A DNA stretch of 64,000 bases from Agrypnia vestita (GCA_016648135.1 JADDOH010007995.1:43085-107084); one strand, 5' to 3'. Shown: positions 22,501 through 35,295, numbered from the stretch's first letter. Numbers and translations: made by a program. Notes: generated from the letters alone by a model not told the origin.

Positions 22501-25500
22501 GTAAGTTATTTAATGAAACGAAAATTATTGCAAAGGGATTATTTTATCTTTGGAATTATTTTAAATTAGATGTTTGACTGTTTTAATATCAGTTCTCACA
22601 GTACTTAATGGTTTGTTTTCATTGATAATATTATTGCAATTGTGAATATTAATTGATCTAGAATTTATTATTAATAAGCAAATTATCAGTATGAACGACG
22701 TAAATTAATAAACAACGTAAAGCTAATAGGTATTTATATATGTGTATTTACATACATATTTATAAATAATGTAAATTTATTTACATACATATTTACAATC
22801 ATACGTAACCAGTAGGTATTGTACTCGTATTACAAAATTGTATTTTTAATGCTATCCTTATACATTTTTAATACCTAGATGCTGGTTTATAACTTAATAA
22901 TTATAAGACATCAAAAAATCATACTGCATAAGAATATATACACATACACCCGTACACACACACATCTTTGCTCTGGACACGAGTCATGAAGAGACCATTC
23001 CTTGGATGCATGCTCGATTGGAGTTTATTATCTAATTTCCTACTGCAATCTTAAAGTGCATTTGAAAAAAATATTTTGGGTGAAACAAATTTGTGACTCT
23101 TTTGACCTACGTAGTCCTTAATCCTGGGAATAGTTAAATTTTGTTCCTCCAAAGTTCTAAATTTTATTGCATATTTATAGCAACTAACTTCAATTTGTGG
23201 GATAGAACTAACAATTGAATGGGAGCCTTTTAAAATATCACACGCAAAATGGAGGTTTTCAAGTCATTAAGGTCGTTTGACGTTTTATAAATAGTGCCAC
23301 GAAAAGCCACATGGCGGACGGTAAATGGCGTTGTCAGCTACGATATTTTTTCCTTCAACCTATGCCTGCGCGGTGTGACACTAATAGTCATGAGAATGTT
23401 CGTTAATGTGACCATTTGGAATATTACCGTATATTACAGGGTAACTGGCCGTGTTAAATAAATCAGAAGGACTTGGTCTATTGACTGCGCGATACAGAAA
23501 AAGTGATTAGCGAGCGCGACATCAAAAGATAAATTAATGGTCAGTCGGCATTGGTCCGCGAGGCGATAAGTGCCTGGTAGCGAGGAAGTAGAATATAATT
23601 AGCAGAATGAATTTACCGTCAACGAGACAAAATGATCACCTCTTATCTTAAAGATGTTAGGTACCTACATATATCAAGTATATGAAACCCATTCGACAAC
23701 TTCGACGTAAAGAATCGTAAGCAATAAATTTATCTGATGCCTATTTGTACATATTGTCACAAGATTCTAAAACGATAAAAAATGTACATAATCGAGGATT
23801 CCCGAAACAGTCTGAACGTTTTAGATTGTGTTAGAAAGAATTGGAAGATTCTGGAATATACAAGAACAAGAACAAGCGACCAGAAGCAAAACCAGCGAAA
23901 TTGATGACCAGCGATACCAGAGTACCTAAGTGGGTACGCAGGTACGTGCGAGGAGTATTCTAGAAGCGAATCAATAGAAACGGCGTTATAAAGTGTTCCA
24001 CAGACAAGTAGAAGATTCTCGAGTGACGGTTAGTGCGAATTACGAATGTGTCGAAAATATTTTTCTTAATAGGTACATCCTCTTAATTCCTCTGTCAGTA
24101 TTGACACATGGTTACCTCAATCATACGAGAAAGGGCTCCTCATGCATCTCTACATTTCTCAGTCCTGGGTCGCCCTCACGACAGACAAATAACACGCTGA
24201 TGAAAAATGCTTAAAATGAAAATTTGGAATAATCTTTTGCGCACTACCTCGCCGTGGTTGGATTTGTTTCAGAACTGAGACATTCGTTTAACGTGCATTT
24301 TTCTCATGAAAACGATCATTTGCATATCTATAAATGTTACGTGTGTATAACTTAGCTGTTGAACATGTGTTTTTTCTTAAGAAATAAAAAATACCGTTGA
24401 ATTATTTTTTTTATTCTTATTCATAAACTTTTGAAAGGTTTTCTTTCATTATGTCACATTCATTTTCTGTGATTAAATAGGTACAGTCCAATTCCTGTCC
24501 AGTACAGACTTCAATTTTTCAATGAATAAAACTAGTTTTGAATAATGTTTTAAAAATTTAATTATATGTTATTCGCTATTCACCTACGTACATACTACTT
24601 GTATAGATAACATGTTTTCTGTTTCACGGATGAGATTTTATGTCATTAATGTGAATATTATTTCAAATAAAACTATACTCAGAACTAGACAATTATTTCT
24701 AAGACGTTTTTGACGGTGGTACTCTCATTCAAATAATCAATTACTTGTGATTAAGAGAATATCTATGTACATGAGGAAGGCTTATCACTTAAATTAGATA
24801 AGAGCTACAAAACGTTCGATTATTGTTTAATAATAACTCATCTATACCTACTTACATATTTACGTCATGGAAAAAATATGAAGATAAATAGTATCACAAA
24901 TGCAATTTGTTCAAATGGGTGGTCCGTATCATGAAATATTATCAATATTTGAAGTATTTAACAAGATAAGTAATTTATTCATTTGTATTATCACTAAATT
25001 GATAGACCATAAGAAATCGAATACAACATGCAATGCCTGACATCTAGAACACAAGATTTGAATGCAGTAATGTAATATGCATTTTGTTCGTTTTATAATA
25101 TTTGATGATTGCGTAGTATGTGAAAAAACGGTATATTCTCATACATTAAAATTAGTTTTATTTTCTTCATTTTATCGGCCTACACGAAACAAAGTAATGA
25201 TTTAGTATTTTCTTTAAGTATCCATCTAAAAATGACGACATAAATAACAAAAACAACGACGATATATTTTATAAATTTTCCCCACGAAATCTCCATTTAT
25301 TATATTTATTGCACATTAATCGTCTGACGACATCCGCCCTTTAAACACAAGAGTATGTACCTACTCAGCTTTGTTTTTAATAATGAAGCTTTTATTTGAT
25401 TAATACACAAGTACCTCATTTAAATTATCCTTTCAATACATGTTTTGTTTTAGTGGAATGTTTTTATTTAACTATAAAAGTAAAAGTCGAATGTATGTAT

Positions 25501-27529
25501 TTTAAATTCACAAAATATACTCATATTTTTTTTGTTTTCATGGTCCTTAGATAATAGATCCCATCTCAAGTTCTTTATTTTTATAGATACTTTGAGAAGT
25601 TTTGAACGTGGAGATATTTTTATATTTAAAAAATCTAGACTTGTATTAATCATGAATTTGAATTCGATAAAAGGGATAATAAGTGCGTCTTTTCTACCGA
25701 TTTCAATAGAAAGCGACGTAGGAACCCATACGTCGCTAGATCTACCCGCTTTAGCGCATGTTCATAAAACGAGATTAAAAGATAATAATTTTGCTATAAC
25801 GACAAAATGTGGAATTATTTATAGACCTTTTTCTTATTTTTTCGCCTTTTCTTATTTTTCTTTTTCTTTAATATTCGATAATCCGTCTCCATAATATTTT
25901 CCTACACACTAATTAACTCTAACCCACCCTATACATGACAGACTGACCACCTAGGTGGGCTTAGATTAAAAATAATCTCCAAGGCAAGGAAACAGCATTT
26001 TTTCATCTTGTCCCCTTAGCGCGAATGTTTGTTTTATCCGCGTACAAAAATTCTCGTCAAGTACTGTCGAGACTTTCTCATGGTTTTTTTGACGTAATTC
26101 CTCGTCGTCCATCGGATCCCGGGGAGGTATTTAACGGCGAAACTATGCGAGCGTGGAGGCTCCGAGGTTGTTCACCCTCCGCGGCTCCTCCAGGCGGCGG
26201 GGGACCCCACATGTCCCCGGCGAGGGGGCCCCGGTAGTATCGGCGCTGTCAGTCGATCCACAATCCCAAAAGATCTTCTTCAAGATGCTTCCTTTTATAT
26301 CTCTCTTTGTGATATGAATACTCCGGTTTGAATGGTCGTTTTTTGGGGCTCTGTGTGAGTAGTATTGTTTGGTACCTCTGTCTGACATATCTCGGTATCT
26401 GTTGACCGCGTATAATATTCTTCGTGTGTTGGAGATAAAATTTCAACGATATCATTTTACTAATAACAATAAAAATGAAGTAGCTGAATTAAAAAAAAAA
26501 TATTAAGAAATGTTTCATCCAAACTTTAAATTCAACTGATTTAGAAGCAAATGCGGATGTTATATTTTTAAGTAAATTACATTAGTATTGTTTCGTGATT
26601 TAATAATTTTATTAACTACCTTATAAACATGCAAAAATGTTTTGTAACGAAAAATTTAAGGAAAAATAAACATAACAGATTCATTATATATTTTAGTGTT
26701 GACGGTGATTCAAAATTATATACAAAATGCTGACTTTGAAACTGCAAAACCTATAATAATAAAAAATAATAAAAACTATCCAAACATTTTTTGTATTCTT
26801 CAAACATATTTTCTACAATACAAATGGATCGCTGGGTTTTAGTAGAATGTAATATTATTCGTCTGCGATCCTTATTGTTTAAATTATTTGCAGAAAACAT
26901 CACAAATAAAATAACCTAATCGCCTAATTCGAAGAATTAACAATTTGCAACATCATTTTCGTAATTGTACACTTGTAGTTTCTTTCGCCAAATCCATTGG
27001 ATCTGGTTCTGTAACAATATAATGAGAATTCTCACAAGATCGCATACTTAACTGTTATCATTTCCTCTCCTTTATCGTTCTTACGTATTGTGTGGTGTCT
27101 TAAGAAGAGGCAATGTATACAAAAAAACAGCATTTTTTCCACGCTCAGAAAGATAACGGTACAAAAAACGCGATGTGCCATTGTCGAAGCCTGATTACAC
27201 CACTGATTAAGTTGGTAACCCTATCTAATAAGCAAGGCTTATAGAATAATTTAATTATATATATTTTTGCGAATACAGACTGTAACACATCTACTATTGT
27301 TTTTATTAAAATAAGATCTTACAGAAATATTATAATTATGAGATTAGCAGCTTATTTAATTTGTTAATGGGTATGTAAGTTAATTGGATTATTTAAATTA
27401 GAACTAATACATTTGGTTTGCAATGAAGTATATCCATATGTTAATAACAATAGTTTATTATTTGAAATATTATATAATATAATAATATTAAATATTATTG
27501 TATAATATTTAATATTAAAATATTTTATG
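22501..27529. other. Long stretch without recognised gene
   Basis: About 5 kb with no exon I could support. About 23270-23720 and 23740-24220 are of mixed composition and look unique. The second has promoter-like words and an AATAAA at about 24380, so a solo LTR is conceivable but no matching ends were found. The 120-codon frame at 25532-25894 lacks any domain. About 26100-26250 is a short GC-rich patch. Confidence 0.4.
26100..26260. other. GC-rich island in AT-rich surroundings
   Basis: About 130 bp of G+C-rich text (AGGCGGCGGGGGACCCC, GGCGAGGGGGCCCCGG) with open frames on both strands and no known domain. It could be the 5' region of a retrotransposon or a decayed promoter island. Confidence 0.3.
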
Positions 27530-28448
27530 ACAATCTCCTGTCACTTAATTTGGAAAAACACATTATTCATTCCTTTCACACTTCAAGAAGAAGTATCCAA
27601 AAATCTCAATATAACGATTCATTCAAATATATCAAATGGCAAGACCAGTCAGTCTGACCGTGGAACGATTGAGAAAATTGATCTATGTTTTTTACAATCT
27701 ACGCAATATATTAAACAACAATGCTATTAAAATGGTGTATTACGCATTGGTGCAGTCCCTCTTACAGTATGGTATTATTGGGTGGGGAGAGGCTTAAAAG
27801 TCCACCGTACAGCCATTAATCATAATGAAAAAAATAATTATTAAAATGATTCTCAAAAACCTTATGACTAATCCTACTGTAAATATATTTCAAGAATTTA
27901 ATGTACCATCACTCACAAAAATATACAAAACAAACTCCCTATGCCAAATTTACAAAGATTATTTTATAAATAAATCTCACCCCTAAGACTTTATAAGTAA
28001 TATACATGGAACAAAGGGGACAAATAAAGATACTTACCAACTTAAGAACCACCATGGCACAACATCATTATACATACTTGATGCATAAATGATACAATAC
28101 TAGTACACTGTTGTCGCAAAACAAATTTCAAGAAAGGAACATTCCAAAATACGAACAGTTTAAGAATGAAGTCAAATCCTTGATTTTGGACAACGATGAA
28201 TTGTAACATTACCAACATGTCTCAAATGGTTTCCGTAAAATAAAAAAAATTACTGCTTCTAAATGGTTTCTGCTATTTTACTTTAATTTAGCTTATAAAT
28301 ACTCCTCCCATAAGATCGAGCTTTAGTTCATATTATGGAGAGTATAATGTCTGTAAAATGTTATAACATAGAATCAATTTGTTATAAAAAACATTATGTA
28401 TCTATTGTATGAATGAATATAATAAGTAAATAAATAAATAAATGAATT
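27530..28448 (+). mobile_element. CR1/jockey-like LINE 3' end
   Basis: The plus strand encodes, across two frames, the end of a CR1/jockey-type reverse transcriptase. LSLNLEKTHY appears near 27540, then VERLRKLIYVFYNLRNIL, and YYALVQSLLQYGIIGWG at about 27732-27785. A stop interrupts after GWGEA and a 3' region with many stops follows to an AAATAAATAAATAAATGAA tail at 28427-28446. The palm-domain catalytic residues lie upstream and are absent. A second copy of the 3' region is at 43855-44285. Confidence 0.75.
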
Positions 28449-28554
28449 AAAAAAAATAATATTATTACATTAAATATTATATATAAATGTATAGTTTAAT
28501 GTTTGGCATCATTTTGCTTCGCTTGTACATTACAATAATGAAGTAGAAAACAAA

Positions 28555-29205
28555 AAAAAGTAACCCATAAAAACCAAGTTTTTACTATACTCCCTTTCTT
28601 TCTAAAATACAACAATAATTAAAGACGAATTAAAACATATAACATAACACTAAACTTACAGGAATTTAATATATTTCTAAAATGTCAGATGTTTTGAGAT
28701 GTCAAGATTTTGATAGATTCAATTATCATCAATATTGTACCTTATGAATTTCCAGCGTCAAATGATTTAGTCAGAATCAGATTTGAGTAATGTAGAATTC
28801 TTCAAAACTAAGCAGAAATCTAAAAGAAATAAATGATTATTTGATTTCTTCCTAAAATACACAATTTTGCTCTCATCTGTGAACCAATTGCAATTCTTTG
28901 TTATATACCTATTATACCGACGGAGTAATTCAAATTTTACATATTCCGTGGCGTCGTCGTTAGGCCGCCGTTGGTAGTAATCAAACTTTTGTAATGATTC
29001 CAATTTGAAAAAACCAAAATTATACTTTAATTAATTATTTTTTTTAGCTAAAATTTGATAGATTTTCTTGATCGTCGCCACGAGTCTACTTGCAAAGTTT
29101 CAGCTCGACTAGATGACGGGAAAAGGGTTAAAAATCGATCCAAAGTTTTATCGTCAAGGAAACAAGCAAGCAGACGCCATGAGTTAAAAGAAAGGAAGTA
29201 AATAG
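28555..29205 (+). mobile_element. TIR element, ACTCCCTTT family, long copy
   Basis: It starts AAGTTTTTACTATACTCCCTTTC and ends GAGTTAAAAGAAAGGAAGT, so the termini are inverted (ACTCCCTTTCTTT against AAAGAAAGGAAGT). Diagnostic inner words are ACCGACGGAGTAATTCAAATT, GATCGTCGCCACGAGTCTACTTG, GGGAAAAGGGTTAAAAATCGATCC and GCAGACGCCA. Relatives lie at 34970-35295 (minus), 48030-48590, 52369-52672, 52673-53025 and 59648-59870 (minus). There is no coding frame, so it is a non-autonomous DNA element of unknown superfamily. Confidence 0.65.
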
Positions 29206-29889
29206 GTTAAACAGACAAATTTCTTGATACAAAATGATAAACAAAATTAATTTTTTTTTTCATATATTCAAGGTAATACTCGTTAAACGTAGTGATGATA
29301 ATGCATTGATATTTTCAAAGAGTTATAAATTTAAAAATTTAAGAATTAGGTTATGTCCAGTAATAAAGAAATTGGAAATATTAGAATGTTGTCTCGATAG
29401 ATAAAAACTCTGACGAGTTAAGATTCATTAATAATATTGTATTTAATTGCTTGTTCAAAATAAATATAGTATTGGCAATGTTTTTGTCACATGATAATTT
29501 TCGAATAAACACCTGCTTTTCGAATGAACACGTCTTTCATGATTCATATTGTTTGTGTCAATGACACCTTTAAAGATGTTATAGTTTTTTTAGTATGATC
29601 ATATTTTAAAAATGATAATATCGCTAATTTTATGGAAGTTACTATATCGAAAGGGATATTTATGATTAATAAACTCACATCTATCATAATTAAATATATT
29701 TCATTTTGTAGCTATTCGTTATTAAGATCGTGTAATTTGGTGGACGACTTGCGTATTGCCTGAGCCGTTGCGTGTTGATTCCGTTGCTCTAATTAGATAA
29801 AGTTGTAATTCCAGCTAAATTCCGAATAAGTTACGAATAGCCAGACAATGAAATTATTGTATTTAAATTAGATTATTGATATAGAGAAA

Positions 29890-30125
29890 ACACTTTGTTT
29901 AAAACCACTATCATAATAATCAACATGTTTCAGGACCAATTGTCCCTTCGTCAGGATATAACGGGCACTAAAATTAAAATTGGAAATATAGACATTATCA
30001 AAAACAAAAAAATATATATAAAGGAATTCAATAACTAATTAAGGACTGTTGTGAAAACAAATTTAAAATGTTACTATTTGTAATAATGATTTGATTTAAA
30101 TAAGAATTTTCTGTGTATTAAAAAT
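29890..30125 (-). mobile_element. Penelope-like tail remnant
   Basis: On the minus strand a short pattern like NS.ILNLFSQ (about 30090-30045) matches the end of the Penelope-like remnants at 33000-33070. An AT-rich trailer and the hammerhead-like motif at 29957-29919 follow. Only the last few tens of codons remain. Confidence 0.5.
29919..29957 (-). ncRNA. Hammerhead-like motif
   Basis: CTGACGA (29954-29948), an AGG.AC/GTCCT stem, GAAA, the palindrome ACATGT and T are in order. Helix I is only three pairs (ATC with GAT). Confidence 0.45.
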
Positions 30126-30482
30126 AATAATAATGTTACGGTATAGTTGTTTTGCTATAGGTAATTGCAGATGTTATCGTCATAGTATTTAGATTTTTAT
30201 ATATCATAGTATTTTGTTAGACAAATTTTATTTAGCTTTTTTTTTGTAAAATGGCAATTTTACTTTATATTTTTTGGCATTTAAAATAAATACGGCGAAT
30301 CAAATAGAGAGATATGAAGAGTATTAGATTCATCTTATTTATTATTTACCAAATTGTGCTTGCGAGCACTGTGTTGCACCAGTATTAACAAATAAATAAA
30401 TATTTGACAAAAGTACTTCCCATGCATCAATTAATTCAATTTATTTCTTAATTCAAATATGAATGATTTTAATGATGAACCT
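30126..30482. other. Intron start of the unidentified gene
   Basis: AT-rich sequence just 3' (on the minus strand) of the donor at 30484-30483. Nothing else was recognised. Confidence 0.4.
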
Positions 30483-30484
30483 AC

Positions 30485-30601
30485 CTGAGGTCTCAGGGTT
30501 CCGTTCCTGGGGTGCGGGATCGGCGGCTGCTGGTAGTAGCTGCTGGACGTCAGGGTGTGCCTGTACTTATTATGCCCATAGACGCTCTCCATCGTCTTCA
30601 T
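30485..30601 (-). CDS. First coding exon of an unidentified minus-strand gene
   Basis: A 39-codon frame starts at ATG 30601-30599 and ends in CAG at 30485, followed at once by a strong donor (GTAGG, 30484 downward), in phase 0. An in-frame TGA lies five codons upstream of the ATG, so this is the first possible start; a second ATG is at codon 4. The peptide begins MKTMESVYGHNKYRH and is then rich in Ser, Tyr, Gln and Pro, as in a disordered N-terminus. There is no signal peptide or domain. The G+C content is well above the surroundings and a CpG-rich region lies upstream. No downstream exon was found in the 30 kb to the left, so the first intron is long or the other exons lie outside. I do not recognise the family. 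Confidence 0.7.
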
Positions 30602-30603
30602 GT

Positions 30604-31330
30604 TCAACACAACTCTTCACTTGTCACTTAAACAACTGAGACCATTACCGGTACCGGTTGTGGATTCTATATTATTGTACAATCTGTCAACACTGCCTTC
30701 GGCTGTATCGCGCGACGGGTTCCCGTAAACTAAATCGTCTTTAATTAGACGCACTCGACGCATTGTCCATTACGCATATTTGTTTTAAACTTTCACGATT
30801 GATTCATCATGACGAGAAACTATCGGTTCTTAATAGTCAATTTTATTTATTATAACAATTTTTAAATGTTTCAAAGAATTACAAAATAAAAATTGGATAA
30901 CAGATAATGTTTATTTGTTTGATTAAAATTGAAAACTGTTTAAACTGCGTTATTTTGGTAATTAATAAATTTTGATTTAAAATTGACGCGCTCGTTCGAG
31001 GAAACTCGCGTCCACGCGACGTCCGTACTTCCGATCGCCCGATTGTACGGAGAAAGACTTCAACGCAGCTGTACGCGAGCAACTCGACTACGATACTAGC
31101 CGCGCCGAGCTCGCCCGCGAAGCGGCGCCCGGCCCCGAACCGTAAAGCCGCCTCGATTTCGCGTCGGCGCTATCGACGGCCCGCTTCTTTCGACCAGGTT
31201 GCGTCGTTTTGTGTAATAGCGACAATTAACCGGTTCCTCGGGCCCGCAACGTCAAGTGTTTCATAACGCGGAATGCGCGTTACGCCGAGTTACGGCCGCA
31301 ACACCAATGTCAATGTCACCTCGCTCCAGT
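30604..31330 (-). promoter_or_regulatory. CpG-rich promoter-like / 5'UTR region
   Basis: About 30980-31290 is dense in CG dinucleotides (for example TCGCCCGCGAAGCGGCGCCCGG in part), in contrast to the AT-rich window. It lies upstream of the coding exon at 30601 on the same strand. A CTCAGTTG word at 30640-30633 resembles the arthropod TCAGT initiator and would leave a 5' leader of about 36 nt. A downstream promoter element in the expected place is not evident. The precise start site is not determined. Confidence 0.45.
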
Positions 31331-31799
31331 AACCCTCAACAACCCCGAAACAAAAGATAAGGATTAAAGTCGCAAGTCGGGAACGGGTTAATATTTTAAT
31401 AAATTTGTATCTTATTCGCGTCACGCTCGCTGAATGTAATCGTCCGACTGCGACAACAATAGTGTTTTTTTTTGCGTTATGCAACTCGTTCGTGATGTGG
31501 TTTTAAATTATCTACCTAACTCTCTATCAAACGAATAACGCGAAAAAGAATCTTTTCGGACAATGGATTTAAAAGAAATAATAATGGGACGAGTCGCTCG
31601 TGCGTTTTTTGTCATCATAACTGATTGAACTTTAATACGCATTTTTTATTCACATCGGCATCGAACAATTTTTCTCGCATGCAAAAAAATTAATTACAAA
31701 TGCAGATGGTATTCCTCCGAGCAAATCTACAAATGAATGAAATTATTTATTCTTCGTCGGTCGAGTCTCAAAATAAACCAAAGACCGCGAACGGTCTAC

Positions 31800-32070
31800 G
31801 GCGTAATACTCGATAGGTCTGCACGAAGCATCGCCTGACAGATTGAGTCCTCCGTGGAAGTAGATCGCTGCGGTGGACGGGCCTGCGAGATGAGCAGCGC
31901 GCGTGCGCTTGGCCAGGCAGCAGGAGCGCGAGTGAGCCTCCGAGCCTCCGAGCCTCCGAGGCTGCTCCGGCCGGGGCTCGGCGGGGCGTAGCCGCAGCGC
32001 GAGTAAAACGATGTCGCTAGTAAGAATGTACCGATAATACGCATTGCAAAAGTTGGATGAGATTTCATCT
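31800..32070. promoter_or_regulatory. Second GC-rich island upstream of the 30.6-kb exon
   Basis: About 31840-31995 is GC-rich with a 9-bp tandem repeat (CCTCCGAGC, three units near 31937-31963). The minus strand is open for 90 codons with a signal-like start, but low-complexity Ala/Pro/Ser/Arg text and the absence of splice sites argue against a real protein. An alternative promoter or 5'UTR exon is plausible. Confidence 0.35.
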
Positions 32071-32604
32071 TATTGACCCTAGTTGCACTTATTAAGGCTG
32101 CACTATAAGACTACCGATGGTGAAGTGAAGTACTCCTAATTATAACAAATGGTTATCTGAATACTATTTGAATTATTTTTAAATTTTAAGAATTTTTTAA
32201 AAAGTGTATTACGTCATGCATGTTGTTCAAGCATGATTAGGGAATCCAATATTAGGTTTTCAATATTTAAGAATCCCTTAAATAATTCAATTATTCTGTA
32301 AATTTAATTATATACGTTGGATTAATTTTGGGGTATCGGAAATGAACAAATTAAAAAAAGGTGAATTAAAAAAATCCAATATATTAAAAATACTTTTTAG
32401 TCCGATTTTACTCGGCGTTAGTCGTGTTTTATGACTTGTGTACGTGTTTCAAGACGTAAGCCCTCAACGTCTCTAGCTAGACAGGCCCCTGCCCCGTAAA
32501 TCTCTCCTGGTAATAAGTTTTACAGTGCTTTTTTATATTTTATTTTATTTCAGTGCCCATAATTCGGCGTTTATTAGACACATTACAATTAATTGCTTAA
32601 TATA

Positions 32605-32710
32605 CAGGGTGTAACAGAGCTAATCCACAATACTTTAAAGGTGGATTCCTGCCTTGATTATGAGTCGAAAATAGCTATGGAGTCATGAAATATCAAAGTT
32701 TGCAATAAAT
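32605..32710 (+). repeat. Single end of the 'GGATTCCTGCCTTGAT' element family
   Basis: ACAGGGTGTAACAGAG, then GGTGGATTCCTGCCTTGAT and ATGAGTCGAAAA match the termini of 14305-14880 and 41338-41822. The rest of the element is missing or unrecognisable. Confidence 0.55.
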
Positions 32711-32804
32711 TACTATAATATACGAGATATAAATACTCGTAAACGAATTTAGACCTCAGACTCGGATTTGACATTCTAGTTAAAAATGTCCCTCAGTTAC
32801 CTCT

Positions 32805-33073
32805 ATAGTTGTAAGAATAGTTAAAGTTAAAGAACACTTAAGGTGTTTAAATAGTAATAATTATTCTGAATTTTCTAACCATATTTTGGCTACGGGTCAT
32901 TCTTTTGATATTAATAAGGGTTTACAAATTTTACATACAAATTATACAGAATCACAATTTGATAAATTAGAAATTTTGGAAATAAGAAAGAGTGTAAATA
33001 GTAAATTGAATATTATAAATAATCAGGTCCTTTTTGCAAATAGTTATCTTTTAAATTTATTTTCATATTAATT
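32805..33073 (+). pseudogene. Penelope-like element endonuclease C-terminal fragment
   Basis: An open plus frame contains KVKEHLRCLNSN, then SEFSNHILATGH (about 32865-32900), then LQILHTN, LEILEIRK and NIINNQVLF..S.LLNLFSY ending at TAA (33069-33071). This is the typical order of the GIY-YIG endonuclease end of Penelope-like elements. The reverse transcriptase and most of the endonuclease, with its catalytic GIY and YIG residues, are absent, so it is a truncated relic. The ribozyme-like motif follows about 85 bp downstream. Confidence 0.7.
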
Positions 33074-33155
33074 AGGTTCTTTATATTATTATTTTCCATA
33101 TATAACTTTTTAATATTTTGATCTATACTTCGATTTTTAAATATTATTTTTGTTT

Positions 33156-33195
33156 TCCTGATGAAGAAGCCATTGGCTTTGAAACATGTTGATTT
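33156..33195 (+). ncRNA. Hammerhead-like motif of the Penelope-like remnant
   Basis: CTGATGA (33158-33164), an AAGCC/GGCTT stem, GAAA (33181-33184), palindromic ACATGT and T follow each other. Helix I is weak: only two flanking pairs are seen. The trailer TCAATAAATAAGTGGTTTAAAC resembles 2605-2616. Confidence 0.5.
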
Positions 33196-33199
33196 TTTT

Positions 33200-34449
33200 C
33201 AATAAATAAGTGGTTTAAACAAAGTTAATTTATATTAATTAGTTAAAGTTATTTCAGTTGATATTTAACATGGTCAATTATGAAATTAGAATGTGTGAAC
33301 AATTTGTGTCGGTATGACGAGGTGGCATTTACGACGCGACTACCCAAGACCAAACAATGGAATCATGCCTAGCTGGCGCTTTGGTTTTATTGAACTTGGA
33401 CTTCGAGCGATTCCAAGATGACGTTGTATAACCAAAGCCTGACACCGCTAGGTTCGTATTTGGAAATCTAGAAAGGGAGCAAAAGACGGCGGTTCTTAGA
33501 AAAGGATGAACTGATTTCTAGAACGTAAAAATATTTTTATATTAATGATACCTTCTGTTTTACAAGCTGCGAAGAGTCGAGAGTAGACATTCTTGTTTAG
33601 TCGATGCCCTTTCCTGATTATGGAATGACAGCCCGCGGCATTGGAAGCTTAATGGGTGGCTGGGGATGATTAAACGCCCCTAATTGGAATCCTTTCTTCA
33701 GTGAAGAAAACATTTTTTTCTTCGTAAGGCACCTGCGGAGAATTCAATCGGTCAGATTTATAACTTTTAATGCCATGTTAGAAGAGCATTGGAAGAAAAT
33801 ACAACCACTAACTGACTGGATTCCAAGTAGAATCATATCAACTTTGTCTGCAGCGAATGACGCGCTTGCGAATATAGCGTTTTTAAATTTATTTTTGCAA
33901 TGATTTTTAAAAACGATCGGTAATTTAATTTTACGATGCGGTTTCTGTTGAAATTGTGTTTGGTTATAGTTATTAATGAATGTACCGTCTCTTTTTGGAT
34001 CGTCTCCGCTCCAGTAACCTACACATATTATGAAAATATTAGAAATTACCTAGCAATAATGATGGGGCATCATTTGAGAATAAAATATTTTTATAAACTT
34101 ATTTAAAAACACAATAACAAAAAAAAATGCTTCGTTTGACGCGATAACTCTATAGTATCACTTCACAGCAGATTTTTTTTATTTAATGTTGCCATATAAA
34201 TAAACAAAATATTTTAGAATAGTTTACTATTTTTTATATACTTTTATGGAGTGAATAATTATTCCTGAAACAAAAAAAAAGCTCTCATTGATCCTTACAT
34301 ATATATTAAAAACGTTTAAAAAAGTTTTTATATAATATACAACGCTCCAACTCGCAAACTTCTAATAATTTTTTTTTCAAATTTTCTACATTCAAGGGAG
34401 CTTTCGATAAATCGTATTTATCTTTTTCTTCAAAAACAGCAAAATAATT
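33200..34449. other. No gene recognised
   Basis: About 33290-34010 is of mixed composition and appears unique. It lies between the two supported genes. No exon with matching splice sites was found. Confidence 0.4.
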
Positions 34450-34680
34450 TTGTGGTGACATTATTAATATAATTAATAAAAATAAACTTAATTTACATCA
34501 CTTTTGTATTGAAAAAAAATATCAACATGTTTCAGAGCCCATGGCCCCTTTTTTAATTAATTTTTTAGTATACAATTGCATCCTGACGAAAGGGCCATGG
34601 GCTCTGAAAAATGTTTATATTTTTTTCAATACAAAAGCGGTGAAAACTAAGTTTATTTTTATTAATTATATCGTATATTT
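34450..34680. mobile_element. Foldback element with hammerhead-like core
   Basis: The left arm (ATTAATAAAAATAAACTTA, CAACATGTTTCAGAGCCCATGGCCC) is inverted on the right (GGGCCATGGGCTCTGAAAAATGTTTAT, TAAGTTTATTTTTATTAAT). The right side keeps CTGACGA (34583-34589) and an AGGGCC/GGCTCT stem, but ACATGT is mutated to AAATGT. The left side has lost the box. Confidence 0.65.
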
Positions 34681-34969
34681 ATGTTTACAAGATTAATGGT
34701 AATATTTTTAACGCAGTTTCATGACATATTTTCCTGGTAAGCTTATGAATTTAAATATGTATGTCACAAGATTTCAGACAGAATACAATAATTATTATCG
34801 TTTAAAATTTATTCATTATTGCGTCACTTATAATTATAAAGTTAAATAAATAAAGTTTATTTTAAATACTCGTGAAAAAATGAAAATGAAGAGCCTCTTA
34901 TTAAGCATAACCCGTTTCAAAAATTGCTTCCTTGCGTGATTCAATAAAATTTTGGGCTGGAAATAATCC

Positions 34970-35295
34970 TTATTTTTACTCCCTTTATATTAACTCGTGG
35001 CGTCTGCTTGCTTGCCGGCTTGCCGTCAACAAAAACTTTGGATCGATTTTTGACCCTTTTCCCGTGATCCAATCGAGCTGAAACTTGGCAAGCAGACTCG
35101 TAGCGACGATCAAGAAGATCTATCAAATTTTTGTTAAAAAAATTAATAATTATAGTATAATTTCGAATTTTTAGAAATTTTATTGGTTTTTTCAAATTGG
35201 AATCATTAGAAAAGTTTGATTAGCAACGGCGCGGCGGCCCGATAACGTCGCGGAATATTTTCTAAATTTGAATTACTCCGTCGGTATAATAGGTA
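34970..35295 (-). mobile_element. TIR element, ACTCCCTTT family, partial copy
   Basis: It begins TTTTACTCCCTTTATATTAACTCG and runs through the family words in reverse orientation relative to 28555-29205, up to ATTACTCCGTCGGTATAATAGG (35273-35294). Confidence 0.65.

Noticed and set aside
23740..24420. Possible solo LTR (TGTCACAAGATTC start, AATAAA near the end)
   Set aside because: No matching terminal dinucleotide pair or target duplication could be found.
25532..25894. 120-codon plus frame
   Set aside because: Phe/Ser/Ile-rich translation of AT-rich DNA, with no recognisable domain or exon signals.
31796..32068. 90-codon minus frame with signal-like start
   Set aside because: It lies in a CpG island with a 9-bp tandem repeat. 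Low-complexity residues and open frames are expected from the composition.
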